Assembly (NCBI GenBank): GCA_028284395.1
Contig: JANQRV010000079.1
Location: forward strand, 1-36,036
Direction of reading: 5' to 3'
Length of the DNA: 36,036 bases
Origin: Saprospiraceae bacterium
GTDB lineage: Bacteria > Bacteroidota > Bacteroidia > Chitinophagales > Saprospiraceae
In this document: piece after piece, positions 6,943 through 15,724 of the stretch
How the letters are laid out: each line of letters begins with the position of its first letter
Numbering within the stretch: the first letter of the stretch is position 1
Translations under genes and position numbers: made by a program
The notes under the pieces: generated by a model
What the model saw: only the letters and a program-made list of their open reading frames with translations
What the model was told of the DNA's origin: nothing
Database searches by the model: none

Positions 6943-9900
6943 TTAATACTTAACGATGGCTTCATCCAGATTCATTATGGCGTGTGCCACCAGTGAACAA
7001 GCCGCTAGTTCGGTCAGAGCTAAAGAGGCATCGCGTTTGTAGTCGCCTTTGTTTAACAATTTTTTTGCCTCCTCTTCATTGGATCGATAGTTAGCCAATT
7101 GCTTCTCGTAATACTGCAATAGCCGGTCTCTTTCCGGTGCTTTGGGATACCTAGAAGTGAGCAATCTGAATGCCAAATCAATCTGCTTTTCCGGCTCCGT
7201 TCCGGCCTCTTTCATCATTCTCTCTCCAATCATTCGAGCTGCTTCCAACCACTGCGGGTCGTTCCATAAAACCAGCGATTGAAGCGGGGTCGTGGTTTCC
7301 TGTCGCTCCACCTGACACAACTCCCGGGTCGGCGCGTCAAAGGCCACCAAAGCCGGAGGTGGTGCCGTCCGCTTCCAAATCGTATACAAGCTTCTGCGAT
7401 ACAGGTTCGATCCTGAATCCTGTTGATAAGTGGATAGGCGATTGCCAATGGGGGCCAACTCTTTCCACAAACCCGCTGGTTGATAAGGTTTTACGGGAGG
7501 TCCCCCCATCTTCCTGACCAACAATCCGGAAGTCGCCAGGGCATTGTCGCGCAGCATCTCGGCCGAAAGACGTAACCGTGGTCCTCTGGCCAGGAAGATA
7601 TTCTCTGGATCCATCGTTCTTGCATTAGGTGAAATGTGTGATTGCTGTCGATAGGTCGCTGAAAGTACCAGTTTCTTCAGGATGGCCTTGATATCCCAAC
7701 CTGATTCTATGAAGTCGACAGCCAACCAATCCAATAATTGAGGATGAGAAGGCAAAGCCCCTTGGTTACCAAAATCCATCGGTGTCGAAACCATGCCCCG
7801 ACCAAAAAGTTGTTTCCAAAACCGGTTTACGGCCACTCTTGCCACCAAAGGATGTTGCGGATCCGTTAACCAGCTGGTCAACTCCAGCCGATTGTATGTC
7901 CGATCAAGTGGTGGCGAACCGAGTATCATCGGAACGCCCGGAAATACGCGTTCGGCCGGCGCATCGTATACCCCTCTATCTAAAACGAATGTGGCTCTTG
8001 GCGAGGTCATTTCCTCCATGACCATGATTTCCTGAATGGTGTCTACAAGCTGGTGTAAAGATTTACGGAGCGAGTCCAGGCGAACTTGAACAGTAGCGTA
8101 CGTTTTATCCCGGTGTAGCCGTTCGTGCGCTAAAATCAAATCAGGCTTTCCTTTGGAGGAGTGATCATCACCATCAAAAAGGTACTGGATCTCCAAAGTG
8201 CTCAGCTTGCGATGGTAAACACGAAATTCATCGAAGCTGGCGCCATCCAACGTTCCCCAGGGCGTACCACCCCCCAACACCATTTCACGTCGCAACATCC
8301 CCTTGTACAAATTATCGTGTACTACATGCAAATCCTGGATTTGCCCGTTGACAAAAACTTCAACCCCTTTTGCCCTACTCGAACCATCATACCGGACGGC
8401 AATATGAGTCCACTCGCGCAGAGGAATACTATCTTTTGTTACCACATGGATGTGGTTATGAGGAAGGGCGTGGATGAAGCGCACGGCGACTCGTTGACTA
8501 TCTAAAACCATTCCAAAACCCTTGAAATCGATATTCTTATTGCTCGGGTCTCCCCAAATTGGCGTATAAGCATCCTTTTGGGTCGGATGAAGCCATAGGG
8601 ATACCGAAAAGGCATCGGTTCGTTCGAATTTACCCTCTTCTCCGATTCGAACCCGATCGTATTCTCCCAATTTTAACCCGTTGCCAAAACGTCCCGCTAC
8701 CAGGGATGGGTTCCCGGTCAGTTTTGCCACTTTTCCCGGCTTTGCAAGATCCGCAAGGCCGGCTTTAGAAAGCCCTTCAAAACTGTAGTAAGTTACCAAT
8801 CCCTTCCGTAGGTCTTGCTCAAGGTTTGGTTCTGAAGTTATCATGTTCTTGCGCCCGCTGCGCAGGCTGATTTCTTCTTTTTCGATTACCTTCTCCAACC
8901 ACTCGATCTGTTTCTGTACTTCATCTGAGGTCAGCATCATTAGCGGACCAGGATTACCGTCGTTGGCAATCTCCCCCAATTCATTCACATTGTTGAAATA
9001 GGCAAAAAGGCGGTAATAATCCTCTTGAGAGATGGGGTCGTACTTATGATCGTGACAGCGTGCGCATTCCAGGGTCAGCCCCAATATAGCACTCCCCAAG
9101 GTATTGGTGCGGTCGGCGACGTATTCGACCCTATACTCCTCTCCTACTATTCCGGCTTCGGAATTGATTCGGTGATTTCGAAGAAATGTAGTAGCCAGCC
9201 GCTGTTCCTGGGTCGCTTCCGGCAACAAATCCCCTGCCAGTTGCCAACTTATAAAGCGGTCATATGGCATATTTTCGTTGAAGCTCTGCACCACCCAATC
9301 TCTCCAAGGCCAAACGAATCGGTAACCATCGTCTTGATAGCCATGGGAGTCTGCGTAGCGGGAGATATCTAGCCAATCTACGGCCATTCTTTCGCCGTAT
9401 TCCGGGGAGTTCAACAGTCTATCGACCACTTTTTCGTATGCCCGGGGTGACTGGTCCAAGCTAAAATCATCTAATTCTTCCAGGGTTGGCGGCAAACCGG
9501 TTAAGTCGAATGAAACGCGTCGCAACCAAGTGGATCGATCAGCTTCGGCTGAAGGCTCCCAACCTTTATTTTCAAGCGTTGACAAGATAAAATAATCAAC
9601 CTCATTGTTCACCCACTCCTTCCTCTGAATTTTGGGCAAGGCTCCTTTCCGTGGCGAAACCAACGACCAGTGCTTCTGGTATTCCGCTCCCTGGCGAATC
9701 CACTTTTCGATTAAAGCGATTTCGTATTCACTCAATTCTAATTTAGACTCGGGTGGAGGCATTTGCCATTCTGGATCTGCACTAAGCATCCGAACGAATG
9801 CTTCGCTACGATGCGGTTTTCCCGGAACAAAGGCATAGCCACCGTTGCTGAGCCCTTGTTCTAGAGCACCCGAAGGGACATCCAGTCTTAAATCCCCCTT

Positions 9901-10101
9901 CCGTTCGTTGCGATCGGGTCCGTGACATTTGAAACATCGATCAGACAACAGTGGCTTTACATGTTGATTAAAATCGACGCGTTCGGGTAGTTGAGCCAAG
10001 ATTTCTTCAGTTGGCACGAATGGCTTGACACAACCGCCCAAGGTGATCAAAAGAGTATAACACGATAGAACAGCGGCAAAAAAAGTCGGTAGCCTGAACA
10101 T
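6943..10101 (-). CDS. PSCyt1-DUF1549-LamG-DUF1553 diheme lipoprotein (paralog A)
   Basis: Planctomycete-type cytochrome protein. I set the start at the ATG at 10101: it follows AGAGGT that overlaps the upstream stop, and yields a lipoprotein signal (LGGC, Cys24). An earlier ATG (10143) would only add 14 charged residues overlapping the upstream gene. Domains: PSCyt1 about 45-140 with heme site CFKCH (56-60) and likely distal Met114 in QMPPPES; DUF1549/PSCyt2 about 165-375 with a second CxxCH (CARCHDHK, 346-350); a LamG/concanavalin-like carbohydrate-binding domain about 470-640; DUF1553 about 760-1030 (NRFWKQLFGRGMV, GALPSHPQLLDWLA). It is probably held at a membrane facing outward. The catalytic reaction is unproven; oxidation of carbohydrates or electron transfer is the usual guess. 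The DUF1501 gene follows 21 bases later. Confidence 0.92.
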   Translation of the reverse strand: MFRLPTFFAAVLSCYTLLITLGGCVKPFVPTEEILAQLPERVDFNQHVKPLLSDRCFKCHGPDRNERKGDLRLDVPSGALEQGLSNGGYAFVPGKPHRSEAFVRMLSADPEWQMPPPESKLELSEYEIALIEKWIRQGAEYQKHWSLVSPRKGALPKIQRKEWVNNEVDYFILSTLENKGWEPSAEADRSTWLRRVSFDLTGLPPTLEELDDFSLDQSPRAYEKVVDRLLNSPEYGERMAVDWLDISRYADSHGYQDDGYRFVWPWRDWVVQSFNENMPYDRFISWQLAGDLLPEATQEQRLATTFLRNHRINSEAGIVGEEYRVEYVADRTNTLGSAILGLTLECARCHDHKYDPISQEDYYRLFAYFNNVNELGEIANDGNPGPLMMLTSDEVQKQIEWLEKVIEKEEISLRSGRKNMITSEPNLEQDLRKGLVTYYSFEGLSKAGLADLAKPGKVAKLTGNPSLVAGRFGNGLKLGEYDRVRIGEEGKFERTDAFSVSLWLHPTQKDAYTPIWGDPSNKNIDFKGFGMVLDSQRVAVRFIHALPHNHIHVVTKDSIPLREWTHIAVRYDGSSRAKGVEVFVNGQIQDLHVVHDNLYKGMLRREMVLGGGTPWGTLDGASFDEFRVYHRKLSTLEIQYLFDGDDHSSKGKPDLILAHERLHRDKTYATVQVRLDSLRKSLHQLVDTIQEIMVMEEMTSPRATFVLDRGVYDAPAERVFPGVPMILGSPPLDRTYNRLELTSWLTDPQHPLVARVAVNRFWKQLFGRGMVSTPMDFGNQGALPSHPQLLDWLAVDFIESGWDIKAILKKLVLSATYRQQSHISPNARTMDPENIFLARGPRLRLSAEMLRDNALATSGLLVRKMGGPPVKPYQPAGLWKELAPIGNRLSTYQQDSGSNLYRRSLYTIWKRTAPPPALVAFDAPTRELCQVERQETTTPLQSLVLWNDPQWLEAARMIGERMMKEAGTEPEKQIDLAFRLLTSRYPKAPERDRLLQYYEKQLANYRSNEEEAKKLLNKGDYKRDASLALTELAACSLVAHAIMNLDEAIVKY

Positions 10102-10106
10102 TACCT

Positions 10107-11507
10107 CTATTTTGTTTTCCAGTATTCTTCTCCGTATTTCCAACCCTCCCTGACGGGTTCTTTGACCCAGTCGTTAGCTGCAGCCAAATTAGTTACCTTC
10201 ATCTGTTTGGGATCCCACTCAATGCGTTGACCGGATCGAATGGCCATGGTACCGAGCAGAACCATCTCGGTTAAGGGGCCGGAATAACCAAAATGAGAAC
10301 CGGGTTTGGGGCCATCTCCCTTTACGGCCCGGAAAAGCTCTCTAAAGGGGCCTCCTTCTACTCTCGGGATCGTCTTTTCTGCCATTTCTTTTTCGTAGGC
10401 AGCCATTCGGCTTTCCGGCCACAATATGGGACGTCCCGGTCGCATATCTTCGTGATACAATGTCTCTTTTGCTCCCTTCATATACATGCCGTTGGTAGGC
10501 ATACTTTCCATCCCCGGGAGCGGGTCAGGCCGCATCGTACCTTCCCACCAGTGTAATTTTACCGGTGGCATTGCACCCCGAGCTGGAAAATGGAAAGTAA
10601 CGTGTGCTCCAAATACCGTAAAATCTTTATGTGCTGGTCCTGCTAATTCCACGTCAACGGCAGTCGGCTGAGTCAGTTGCAGTGCCCAGTAAGGGGCATC
10701 CATGGTATGGCAACCAATGTCACCCAGCGCTCCCACTCCATATTTCCACCAACCCCTCCATTCCATAGGAGCCATGTGAGGATAATACGAACTATCGGGG
10801 ACCGGCCCTTGCCAAAGCTCCCAGTGGAGATCTTTTGGCACTTTCTGTGGTTGCAGATCCAATTTCTGTAAATCTACAAACCAGGGTAAGCAAGGGCGAT
10901 CCGTCCAACAATGTACTTCTGTCACTTCTCCCAGGATGCCGGCGTCAAACCACTCCTTGATCTGCCTGGCCCCTTCCCACGTGTGCCCCTGATTGCCCAT
11001 TACGGTCGCCACTCCGGTTCTTTCAGCCGCCATCTGCAAGGTCCGAACCTGCCAGATATTGTGTGCCAAGGGTTTTTGTACAAATACGGGAAGATCTCGA
11101 TTGAGCGCCTCCATGGTAATCGGAAAGTGAGTGTGATCCGGTGTAGATATAAGCACCACATCTATCTGGTCTGATAGATTGCTGTACATTTCCCGAAAAT
11201 CAATAAATTTCCTAGCCTGTGGATTCCGCTTATGATTTTTGACGGGGCTTCTGCTTCCCCATAATTTCTTTTTGTTTCTCCAATCCACATCACAAACTGC
11301 AATCAGGTTTTCTTGCATGGCGGCTTCCACAGCGGCGTTGCCCATTCGGCCAATACCCACACACGCTACATTGAGCTTGTTTGCCCTTAGGATATCCGGT
11401 CGGACAATGTTAAAATGCGGAACGAGTGCAGCTCCTGCCGCAAGTTTTACCGAATCGGAAAGGAATTTCCGCCGGTTGTTCGAATGCTTACTTTTATCTT
11501 TCATCAA
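10107..11507 (-). CDS. Tat-exported Gfo/Idh/MocA-family oxidoreductase
   Basis: 466 residues. The N-terminus has a twin-arginine signal (NNRRKFLSD, Arg12-Arg13, then the hydrophobic KLAAGAALVPHF). The Rossmann fold follows with GIGRMG (Gly51, 53, 56) for a dinucleotide, STPDHTH, and the catalytic Lys in VQKPLAHN (Lys145-Pro146; the usual Glu of the EKP motif is Gln here). Tat export lets the folded enzyme leave with bound NAD(P), as in GH109-type glycosidases and glucose-fructose oxidoreductase, where the cofactor is recycled in situ. It is thus either a periplasmic sugar oxidoreductase or an NAD-dependent glycoside-cleaving enzyme. It is the second gene of the operon; its stop is 5 bases before the PSCyt1 start. 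Confidence 0.92.
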   Translation of the reverse strand: MMKDKSKHSNNRRKFLSDSVKLAAGAALVPHFNIVRPDILRANKLNVACVGIGRMGNAAVEAAMQENLIAVCDVDWRNKKKLWGSRSPVKNHKRNPQARKFIDFREMYSNLSDQIDVVLISTPDHTHFPITMEALNRDLPVFVQKPLAHNIWQVRTLQMAAERTGVATVMGNQGHTWEGARQIKEWFDAGILGEVTEVHCWTDRPCLPWFVDLQKLDLQPQKVPKDLHWELWQGPVPDSSYYPHMAPMEWRGWWKYGVGALGDIGCHTMDAPYWALQLTQPTAVDVELAGPAHKDFTVFGAHVTFHFPARGAMPPVKLHWWEGTMRPDPLPGMESMPTNGMYMKGAKETLYHEDMRPGRPILWPESRMAAYEKEMAEKTIPRVEGGPFRELFRAVKGDGPKPGSHFGYSGPLTEMVLLGTMAIRSGQRIEWDPKQMKVTNLAAANDWVKEPVREGWKYGEEYWKTK

Positions 11508-11548
11508 AGTGATTTTTAGCTATCATATGGGTTCATTTCGATACAAAA

Positions 11549-12436
11549 CTACTTCTTCCCATTGCCTTTTTCAACGGATCGTTCGTCCGTAGAAAACCTA
11601 AAATCCTTCTTCCCGGTCAAGCTCGAAGAGAGAATAGTAGGGCAAACGTATTTTTCAATATGCTCAACGATCAAGTCCGTTCCCGTATAATGATCGACGT
11701 ATGGCCAGCTCTTTGGATTGTACATTGTATCTGTGAGGTCTCTTACCAAGACCACATTTTTGCCGTAACGCGACATGTTCCGCAGGCCAAAGGGGCGTCC
11801 CAACACACACATATTGGTGTGAACACCCATCAGTAAAACATTTTCGATGCCACGGTCTTCCATCATATTCCAGATCTCTTTACCCGAAGCTGAAATAGCA
11901 TCCTGTCCCCAAATTTCAATATCCGCTACTTGTTTTGTCCAGGCCTCATACGAAGGAAAGCCCTCTGACTCACATCCACCATCCGACTGATCGATTGGAT
12001 AGACGCTTCTTTCGTCTTCATCCAGCCACGAACACCAACTCTGGATCTCCCCGGGCAGGTTGTCCGCCTTTGGAGCGGCCATTGCTTTTTTCCTCGCCGG
12101 ATGTTCTGCATAGTAATCCGTCACGTCGCTGGGGGCGTGAATGATGAAAATGCCCCGGTCGCGCGCTGCTTTCACCACTTCGTTCATAAAAGGTGCGAGT
12201 TCGGCAACTCGTCGGTTGGCATCCGGGCACCAATGCTTATCCCACATATCGCATATGATCAAGGCCGTCTCGGAAGGAATCCAGGTTTCATTTTCCGTTT
12301 TTACTTGGAATTCGCCGGAAGCATTCTTCAGTCTGCTGCGTTTTTCGACTGCAAATTCGCTTTCTTGTGCCATCAGGTGGAAATTAGTCATTGAAAATAT
12401 CAGTAAGAATAGGGGAAACCGGAAGGATCGTTTCAT
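11549..12436 (-). CDS. Secreted isochorismatase-like protein, possibly lacking the catalytic lysine
   Basis: 295 residues with a signal peptide (MKRSFRFPLFLLIF..., cleavage near LMAQ at 21-24), so exported, which is unusual for this fold. The Asp (Asp63 in LIICDMWD) and nucleophile Cys (Cys210 in GVHTNMCVLGR) of the isochorismatase-type triad are present. The strand that should carry the Lys reads ADIEIWGQDAISASG, with no Lys in the expected place. A ~50-residue insert with Cys-rich loops (WCSWLDEDERS, GGCESEGF) sits before it. It is the first gene of the operon, 41 bases before the Gfo/Idh gene and 92 bases from the divergent Gfo/Idh gene at 12529. The role is unknown; amide or ester cleavage of a surface substrate is possible. 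Confidence 0.85.
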   Translation of the reverse strand: MKRSFRFPLFLLIFSMTNFHLMAQESEFAVEKRSRLKNASGEFQVKTENETWIPSETALIICDMWDKHWCPDANRRVAELAPFMNEVVKAARDRGIFIIHAPSDVTDYYAEHPARKKAMAAPKADNLPGEIQSWCSWLDEDERSVYPIDQSDGGCESEGFPSYEAWTKQVADIEIWGQDAISASGKEIWNMMEDRGIENVLLMGVHTNMCVLGRPFGLRNMSRYGKNVVLVRDLTDTMYNPKSWPYVDHYTGTDLIVEHIEKYVCPTILSSSLTGKKDFRFSTDERSVEKGNGKK

Positions 12437-12528
12437 ATTTCATTGGTTGTATTTTTCATTTTGTCTTTGAAAGTTACAATTCTTTGTGCTGATAATCGGG
12501 AATTTCAGTTATCTTTTGTTGAAAAACA

Positions 12529-13686
12529 ATGACCAACAAGAGACAAGTACGCGTGGCCATGATCGGGACCGGTTTTATGGCCCGTGCCCATTCAAATGCA
12601 TACAAGCGACTGGGTGATTTTTTTCCGGAACTACAACATCGACCCATCTTAAAAGTCGTTTGTTCTCGCAGAGAGGAGAAAGCCCGCTCTTTTGCCGAGC
12701 AATGGGGCTACGAATCCCATGCGACAGACTGGCGAAAGATCATCAACCGGTCGGACATCGATGCGGTCGACATTTGCGCCCCGAACGATACCCACGCCGA
12801 AATTGCCATCGCTGCGGCTGCTGCTGGCAAAATGATCTTATGTGAAAAACCTCTGGCCAGAACCGTCGCTGAAGCCCAACCCATGGTGGATGCCGTTGAA
12901 AAGGCTGGAGTTAAAAACACCGTCTGGTACAACTATCGCCGCGTTCCCGCCGTCACCCTTGCCAAGCAGGTCATCGATTCGGGAAAACTAGGCCGAATCT
13001 TTCATTACCGTGCCAATTTCTTACAGGATTGGACCATTAACCCCGATTTGCCACAAGGAGGGGAAGCCCTCTGGCGCTTAGACAATCAAACAGCTGGTTC
13101 TGGAGTAACCGGAGATTTACTAGCTCATTGCATCGACACGGCCATGTGGCTCAATGGTGGAATTAAAGATGTTTCGGCCGTAACGGAAACCTTCATCAAG
13201 GAAAGAATGCATCAGGAAACGGGAAAAGTACAGCAGGTAGGGATTGATGATGCCTGTATCTTCCATTGCCATTTTGACAACGGCTCCCTGGGGCTCTTCG
13301 AAGCAACGCGCTACGCGCGGGGCCAAAAAGCATTGTATAGTCTGGAAATCAATGGCGAGCATGCTTCTATCCGATGGGACCTTCACGATCAAAACCGATT
13401 GGGTTTTTTCGATCACTCCGATGACTCCCTGGTTCGTGGCTGGCGGTCCGTCCATGTCTCCGACAGCGATCAACCGTACATCGACCGTTGGTGGATTCCC
13501 GGTGTTTGTATCGGTTATGAACATACTTTTGTGCACCACGCAGCAGATTTTTTCCGGAGCCTGGAGACCAATGAACCATGCTCACCGACGTTCCGCGAAG
13601 CACAGGAGACACAAAAAGTCTGTGAGGCCGTACTAAATTCCGCAGCAAGTCGTCAATGGCAAGACACGGGTGTAAATTGGGTTTAA
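12529..13686 (+). CDS. Gfo/Idh/MocA oxidoreductase, levoglucosan-dehydrogenase-like
   Basis: 385 residues, no signal peptide, so cytoplasmic. NAD-binding GTGFMA (Gly13, Gly15, Ala18), [16 protein letters not shown], the catalytic motif CEKPLART (Glu106-Lys107-Pro108) and the GDLLAHCID block (Asp196, His200) mark an active Gfo/Idh/MocA enzyme. The segments [22 protein letters not shown] and FLQDW resemble levoglucosan (1,6-anhydroglucose) dehydrogenase, which makes 3-keto-levoglucosan, as I recall that sequence; related inositol and glucoside 3-dehydrogenases are alternatives. It diverges from the secreted isochorismatase operon (92-base shared region) and converges on GH127 with 6 bases between stops. 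It probably oxidises a sugar or anhydrosugar at C3. Confidence 0.88.
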   Translation: MTNKRQVRVAMIGTGFMARAHSNAYKRLGDFFPELQHRPILKVVCSRREEKARSFAEQWGYESHATDWRKIINRSDIDAVDICAPNDTHAEIAIAAAAAGKMILCEKPLARTVAEAQPMVDAVEKAGVKNTVWYNYRRVPAVTLAKQVIDSGKLGRIFHYRANFLQDWTINPDLPQGGEALWRLDNQTAGSGVTGDLLAHCIDTAMWLNGGIKDVSAVTETFIKERMHQETGKVQQVGIDDACIFHCHFDNGSLGLFEATRYARGQKALYSLEINGEHASIRWDLHDQNRLGFFDHSDDSLVRGWRSVHVSDSDQPYIDRWWIPGVCIGYEHTFVHHAADFFRSLETNEPCSPTFREAQETQKVCEAVLNSAASRQWQDTGVNWV

Positions 13687-13692
13687 TAAATA

Positions 13693-15696
13693 CTAGTCGC
13701 CACGTTCAAACCAAACGCTCATTGCTCCTGTACCTCGATGACTCCAGGCGTAATAGGGAATCAACTGAACTTCGAGTGGCTGTCGGCCATCGCCGCTGAC
13801 CGCAGTCCCTGTTCCCTTGAGGACATTTACTCCGCGAAGTAATTCGGAATCAAACGAAGCGGAAAAAGGAGTCTGCTGGTCAATGACGATTTCTCGACCA
13901 TACCCTTCGTTGTCAATGCCCTCGGCACAAAAGACGATGGGTCCGTATTCCAATGCAATCTTTTCCTTGTTTTCCTGTACCAAGGGATGTGACAACACTT
14001 TTTTCACTTCCATCGGTAGGGAGAGTCGAACGACATCCCCCTTCTTCCAGGTACCGGCAATCCTGGCGTACCCGTCTACCATTTCGATACGGGTCGCTTC
14101 ACCATTCACCAATAAAACCGGCTGTTTGGAGTGCTCATTGCCATAACGGTACAGATCACTGGGAACGGTTTGGTTCAAGGCCCAACCCGGAATCCGTAGT
14201 AGTAGATCGGCTTCGATTGCATCATCATTATCAATGGTGATCTCAACATCTCCGCTCCAGGGATAGTCCGTTCTTTGACGAAGCTGTAAGGCACCAGTGC
14301 CAATTGAGACCTCAGAAGTACTGTTCATATATAGATTCACGAACAACTGTTTCCCCTTCGTGGCATAAACATACCCTCCGATCGACGGAATAAAACGCGA
14401 AAGATTGGAAGGGCAACAAGAAGTGTGAAACCATTCTTTCCGGCCAGGTGCGCCCTTGACTGACTCTCCTTTTTCTAGCACCAAAGGGTTGACGTAGAAA
14501 AAACGGTCTCCTTCGAGTGACAGGCCGGATAATAAGCCATTGTAGAGTGTTCGCTCCAAAACATCGATGTATTTCGCCTTTCCGTGTAGCAGAAACATTC
14601 GATGATTCCAATAGACATTGGCAATGGCCGCACAGGTTTCTGCATAGGATTTATTAGGCAGATCGTAATTGGCACCGTAGGATTCTCCGTGAGAACCAGC
14701 ACCCAACCCACCCGTCAAATACAATTTCTTACTCACCACGTTCTCCCAAATAGCGTCGATGGCTGCCAGATACTTTTTGTCTCCCGTAAGTGCTGCAATA
14801 TCGGCCATTGCCGCATACATATAATTGGCCCGTACGGAATGACCAACGGCCTCGGACTGTTCTACCACCGGAATGTGATCCTGAGAATAAGGTGCGGTTT
14901 CCCAAGGGACTTCCGCTTCGGATTCGCTCAGATAGGTTCGTTGTCCTTTCCCTCGCATATCCAGGAAATGCTTGGCAAGATCCAGGTAACGCTGATTTTG
15001 GGTGACCCGGTACAGTTTGACCAGTCCAATTTCGATTTCCTGATGTCCGGGATAGTAGTTGTTGCCTTGCGTAATGCAGACATCGTAAATCAAATCAGCG
15101 TTTTTAATGGCTACATCCAGTAGCGTTCGTTCGTTGGTAGCGAGGTAATGTGCGGTCGCCGCCTCGTACATGTGTCCGACGTTGTAGAGTTCATGACTGA
15201 TGACGGAGTTAAGGAATTGTCCTTCATCACTATAGCTACACCAGACTTCCATATAGTCATTGGCTTTCAGCGTCCAGGGGGTATACAAATATCCATCGTC
15301 TTCTTGTGCACCTACGATGTAACTGATGACGGTATCCATGTAGGCTTTCAGTTCGGGGTTCCCCTCCAACATCAAGGCGTAACTACCACCTTCGATTACT
15401 TTATAGACATCCGAATCGTCGTAGCCGCAGGGACTGCCATAGCGCCCCTCTTCCACACCTGCGGCGTATTTAAAGTTATTGATTCGATTGGTTTCTTCTG
15501 ATTTTTGAAAGGCAAAAGGGATGGTCACCTTACAAGCTGTTTCTACTCTGGACTTCCAAAAGCCGGGATCTAATTCCACTTGGGTAAAATCCACGGCATC
15601 GACCGTGTAATCATTATCTTGCTGAGTTTGTTCTAATGTTTGCACCTGGCAGGACACCAGGAGCATCCCGATTGCCGGCAAAATCAAGTTTTTCAT
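13693..15696 (-). CDS. GH127 (DUF1680) beta-L-arabinofuranosidase-type lipoprotein
   Basis: 667 residues, beginning with a lipoprotein signal (LLVSC, Cys16). The (alpha/alpha)6 barrel shows the GH127 signature: Glu338 in GSHGESYG as acid/base, and the zinc-thiolate site formed by Glu353 and Cys355 (YAETCA) plus Cys427-Cys428 (HTSCCPSN), where the first of the pair acts as nucleophile in the Bifidobacterium enzyme HypBA1. The spacing equals that of HypBA1 (Glu322, Glu338, Cys340, Cys417, Cys418), so an active retaining enzyme is expected. Characterised members release beta-L-arabinofuranose; others act on related furanosides or Ara2-hydroxyproline. It is downstream of a sulfatase gene (28-base gap, same strand), suggesting a sulfated plant or algal glycan. 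Confidence 0.92.
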   Translation of the reverse strand: MKNLILPAIGMLLVSCQVQTLEQTQQDNDYTVDAVDFTQVELDPGFWKSRVETACKVTIPFAFQKSEETNRINNFKYAAGVEEGRYGSPCGYDDSDVYKVIEGGSYALMLEGNPELKAYMDTVISYIVGAQEDDGYLYTPWTLKANDYMEVWCSYSDEGQFLNSVISHELYNVGHMYEAATAHYLATNERTLLDVAIKNADLIYDVCITQGNNYYPGHQEIEIGLVKLYRVTQNQRYLDLAKHFLDMRGKGQRTYLSESEAEVPWETAPYSQDHIPVVEQSEAVGHSVRANYMYAAMADIAALTGDKKYLAAIDAIWENVVSKKLYLTGGLGAGSHGESYGANYDLPNKSYAETCAAIANVYWNHRMFLLHGKAKYIDVLERTLYNGLLSGLSLEGDRFFYVNPLVLEKGESVKGAPGRKEWFHTSCCPSNLSRFIPSIGGYVYATKGKQLFVNLYMNSTSEVSIGTGALQLRQRTDYPWSGDVEITIDNDDAIEADLLLRIPGWALNQTVPSDLYRYGNEHSKQPVLLVNGEATRIEMVDGYARIAGTWKKGDVVRLSLPMEVKKVLSHPLVQENKEKIALEYGPIVFCAEGIDNEGYGREIVIDQQTPFSASFDSELLRGVNVLKGTGTAVSGDGRQPLEVQLIPYYAWSHRGTGAMSVWFERGD

Positions 15697-15724
15697 GAGC
15701 AGTAACTTTATGTTTATTTAGATG

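Noticed and set aside
10102-10143. Longer start of PSCyt1 paralog A at 10143
   Set aside because: It overlaps the upstream gene and breaks the lipoprotein signal; the ATG at 10101 has a Shine-Dalgarno-like AGAGGT and matches the paralog's motif positions.
12483-12518. Promoter-like TTTG ... TATCTTTTG before the Gfo/Idh gene
   Set aside because: The 23-base spacing is longer than the usual Bacteroidota spacing and the leader would be very short, so I did not list it as a feature.
13120-13539. 139-residue minus-strand frame inside the Gfo/Idh gene
   Set aside because: It is a shadow frame; the plus-strand frame has all catalytic motifs.
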